Source: Escherichia ruysiae (GTDB lineage Bacteria; Pseudomonadota; Gammaproteobacteria; Enterobacterales; Enterobacteriaceae). From it: a stretch of 64,000 bases of DNA. Location of the stretch: the NCBI RefSeq assembly GCF_902498915.1, contig NZ_CABVLQ010000001.1; one strand, given 5' to 3'. Shown here piece after piece: positions 62,473-64,000 of the stretch. The notes under the pieces are model-generated. The model ran no database searches and was not told the DNA's origin. It saw nothing but the letters and a program-made list of their open reading frames with translations. The first letter of the stretch is position 1. Each line of letters starts with the position of its first letter. Made by a program: the position numbers and the translations under genes.

Positions 62473-63312
62473 ATGAAAGAAAATCCGCTGATCTCAATCT
62501 ATATGCCGACCTGGAACCGCCAACAACTGGCGATTCGGGCGATAAAATCGGTCCTGCGCCAGGACTACAGTAACTGGGAGATGATCATCGTGGATGATTG
62601 CTCCACCTCCTGGGAACAACTGCAACAGTACGTCACCGCCCTCAACGATCCGCGTATTACCTACATTCACAACGACATTAACAGCGGGGCGTGCGCGGTA
62701 CGTAACCAGGCTATTATGCTGGCGCAAGGGGAATACATTACCGGGATCGATGACGATGATGAATGGACGCCCAACCGCCTGAGCGTCTTCCTCGCCCATA
62801 AACAGCAACTGGTCACTCACGCCTTTTTGTACGCTAACGATTACGTTTGCCAGGGCGAAGTCTATTCCCAACCGGCAAGTTTGCCACTGTATCCCAAATC
62901 GCCGTATTCACGCCGCCTGTTCTATAAACGCAATATCATTGGCAATCAGGTCTTTACCTGGGCGTGGCGTTTCAAAGAGTGTTTGTTCGATACCGAACTG
63001 AAAGCGGCACAGGATTACGACATCTTCCTGCGGATGGTGGTGGAGTATGGCGAACCGTGGAAAGTGGAAGAAGCGACGCAGATCCTGCATATCAATCACG
63101 GTGAAATGCAGATCACCTCGTCACCGAAAAAATTCTCCGGATACTTCCACTTTTACCGCAAGCACAAAGACAAATTTGACCGCGCCAGCAAAAAATATCA
63201 GCTGTTTACCCTCTACCAGATCCGCAATAAACGCATGACCTGGCGGACTTTGTTGACGCTACTGTCGGTGCGTAACGGCAAACGTCTGGCTGATGGAATA
63301 CGGGGGCGTTAA
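62473..63312 (+). CDS. wcaA: WcaA glycosyltransferase family 2
   Basis: Cytoplasmic glycosyltransferase of colanic acid repeat-unit assembly; 279 residues from ATG at 62473. GT-A fold motifs SIYMPTWNR, MIIVDDCST and the metal-binding GIDDDDEW are present. The longer ORF from 62356 runs through the REP element and is rejected. wcaB starts 2 bases after its stop. Confidence 0.95.
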   Translation: MKENPLISIYMPTWNRQQLAIRAIKSVLRQDYSNWEMIIVDDCSTSWEQLQQYVTALNDPRITYIHNDINSGACAVRNQAIMLAQGEYITGIDDDDEWTPNRLSVFLAHKQQLVTHAFLYANDYVCQGEVYSQPASLPLYPKSPYSRRLFYKRNIIGNQVFTWAWRFKECLFDTELKAAQDYDIFLRMVVEYGEPWKVEEATQILHINHGEMQITSSPKKFSGYFHFYRKHKDKFDRASKKYQLFTLYQIRNKRMTWRTLLTLLSVRNGKRLADGIRGR

Positions 63313-63314
63313 GG

Positions 63315-63803
63315 ATGCTGGAAGATCTGCGCGCCAACAGCTGGAGTTTACGCCCGTGCTGCATGGTTCTCGCCTATCGTGTCGCCCATTTTTGCTCGGT
63401 GTGGCGCAAAAAGAACGCCCTCAATAATCTGTGGGCGGCTCCGCTGCTGGTGCTGTATCGCATTATCACTGAATGCTTTTTCGGTTATGAAATCCAGGCC
63501 GCCGCGACCATTGGCCGCCGTTTTACTATCCATCACGGTTACGCCGTAGTGATCAATAAAAACGTGGTCGCGGGGGATGATTTCACCATTCGCCACGGCG
63601 TCACTATCGGCAATCGTGGCGCCGATAACATGGCATGTCCACACATTGGCAATGGCGTCGAACTTGGTGCCAACGTCATTATTCTGGGTGATATCACGCT
63701 TGGTAACAACGTCACCGTGGGCGCGGGCAGCGTGGTACTCGACTCTGTCCCGGACAACGCGCTGGTGGTGGGAGAAAAAGCGCGAGTGAAGGTAATTAAA
63801 TGA
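63315..63803 (+). CDS. wcaB: WcaB acetyltransferase
   Basis: Putative O-acetyltransferase for colanic acid; 162 residues with a left-handed beta-helix of hexapeptide repeats (about 60-155: IHHGYAVVIN, GVELGANVIILG, VTVGAGSVVLDS), resembling serine acetyltransferase. The stop overlaps the wcaC start (ATGA). Confidence 0.95.
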   Translation: MLEDLRANSWSLRPCCMVLAYRVAHFCSVWRKKNALNNLWAAPLLVLYRIITECFFGYEIQAAATIGRRFTIHHGYAVVINKNVVAGDDFTIRHGVTIGNRGADNMACPHIGNGVELGANVIILGDITLGNNVTVGAGSVVLDSVPDNALVVGEKARVKVIK

Positions 63804-64000
63804 ATATTCTGCAATTTAATGTGCGACTGGCGGAAGGCGGGGCGGCAGGTGTGGCGTTAGATCTCCACCAGCGTGCGCTGCAACAGGGGCTGGCGTCACA
63901 TTTTGTCTACGGCTACGGCAAAGGCGGCAAAGAGAGCGTCAGCCATCAGAACTATCCGCAGGTCATCAAACATACGCCTCGGATGACCGCGATGGCGAAC
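63800..64000 (+). CDS. wcaC: WcaC glycosyltransferase, N-terminal part only
   Basis: ATG at 63800 overlaps the wcaB stop. The 67 visible codons (MNILQFNVRLAEGGAAGVAL and on to PRMTAMAN) match the N-terminus of WcaC, a GT4-type colanic acid glycosyltransferase. The gene is cut by the window edge, not broken. Confidence 0.92.
   Translation, partial: MNILQFNVRLAEGGAAGVALDLHQRALQQGLASHFVYGYGKGGKESVSHQNYPQVIKHTPRMTAMAN

Overview
The window is Escherichia coli chromosome. The order trhP(yegQ), yegP, baeR-baeS-mdtDCBA, sib/ibs, yegL-yegK-yegI, yegD, alkA, dgcE, udk, dcd, asmA, yegH, wza-wzb-wzc-wcaA matches the K-12 layout read in the opposite direction, and most proteins look near-identical to K-12 as I remember it. 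It is not K-12 itself. K-12 carries only a P2 remnant (ogrK) beside cyaR, whereas here a long, apparently intact P2-family prophage occupies that site.

Bases 1-28837 are the right-hand part of the P2-like prophage. The window opens exactly on the first codon of replication gene A; int, C, cox and B must lie outside it. Next come an AT-rich leftward two-gene cassette in the position where P2 carries tin and old, the cos site, leftward Q and P, then rightward O N M L X Y K lysA lysB lysC R S, V W J I H G, an AT-rich moron segment where P2 has Z/fun, FI FII E/E' T U D and ogr. The prophage ends in an att core that is also the 3' end of the CyaR small RNA gene. The virion genes are intact and close to P2. 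The tail-fibre tip and its chaperone have been exchanged for lambda Stf/Tfa-type sequence.

The most interesting unknowns are two accessory islands. (1) The tin/old-locus operon (2591-5293) encodes an OLD/RecF-like ABC-type ATPase with a DUF3696-like ending. Its stop codon directly abuts the start of a 333-residue protein that appears to join a PIN-like domain to a PD-(D/E)XK-like domain. This has the form of an anti-phage defence module. (2) The Z/fun-locus pair (20827-21735) encodes a predicted four-helix membrane protein and a membrane-anchored coiled-coil protein, preceded by mutually exclusive RNA hairpins.

Bases 28838-64000 are core genome. They hold CyaR and trhP, a decayed parDE-like toxin-antitoxin pair with three in-frame stops, yegP, the multidrug efflux/envelope-stress operon mdtABCD-baeSR with a BaeR box, two sib/ibs type I toxin-antitoxin copies, a TerY-P-like VWA/PP2C/kinase trio (yegL-pphC-yegI), yegD, alkA, the diguanylate cyclase dgcE, pyrimidine genes udk and dcd, asmA, yegH, and the start of the colanic acid operon (RcsAB box, JUMPstart/ops, wza wzb wzc wcaA wcaB and the beginning of wcaC). 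Three REP/BIME loci lie between core genes. All identifications come from reading the sequence and recall of known families; no database search was run.
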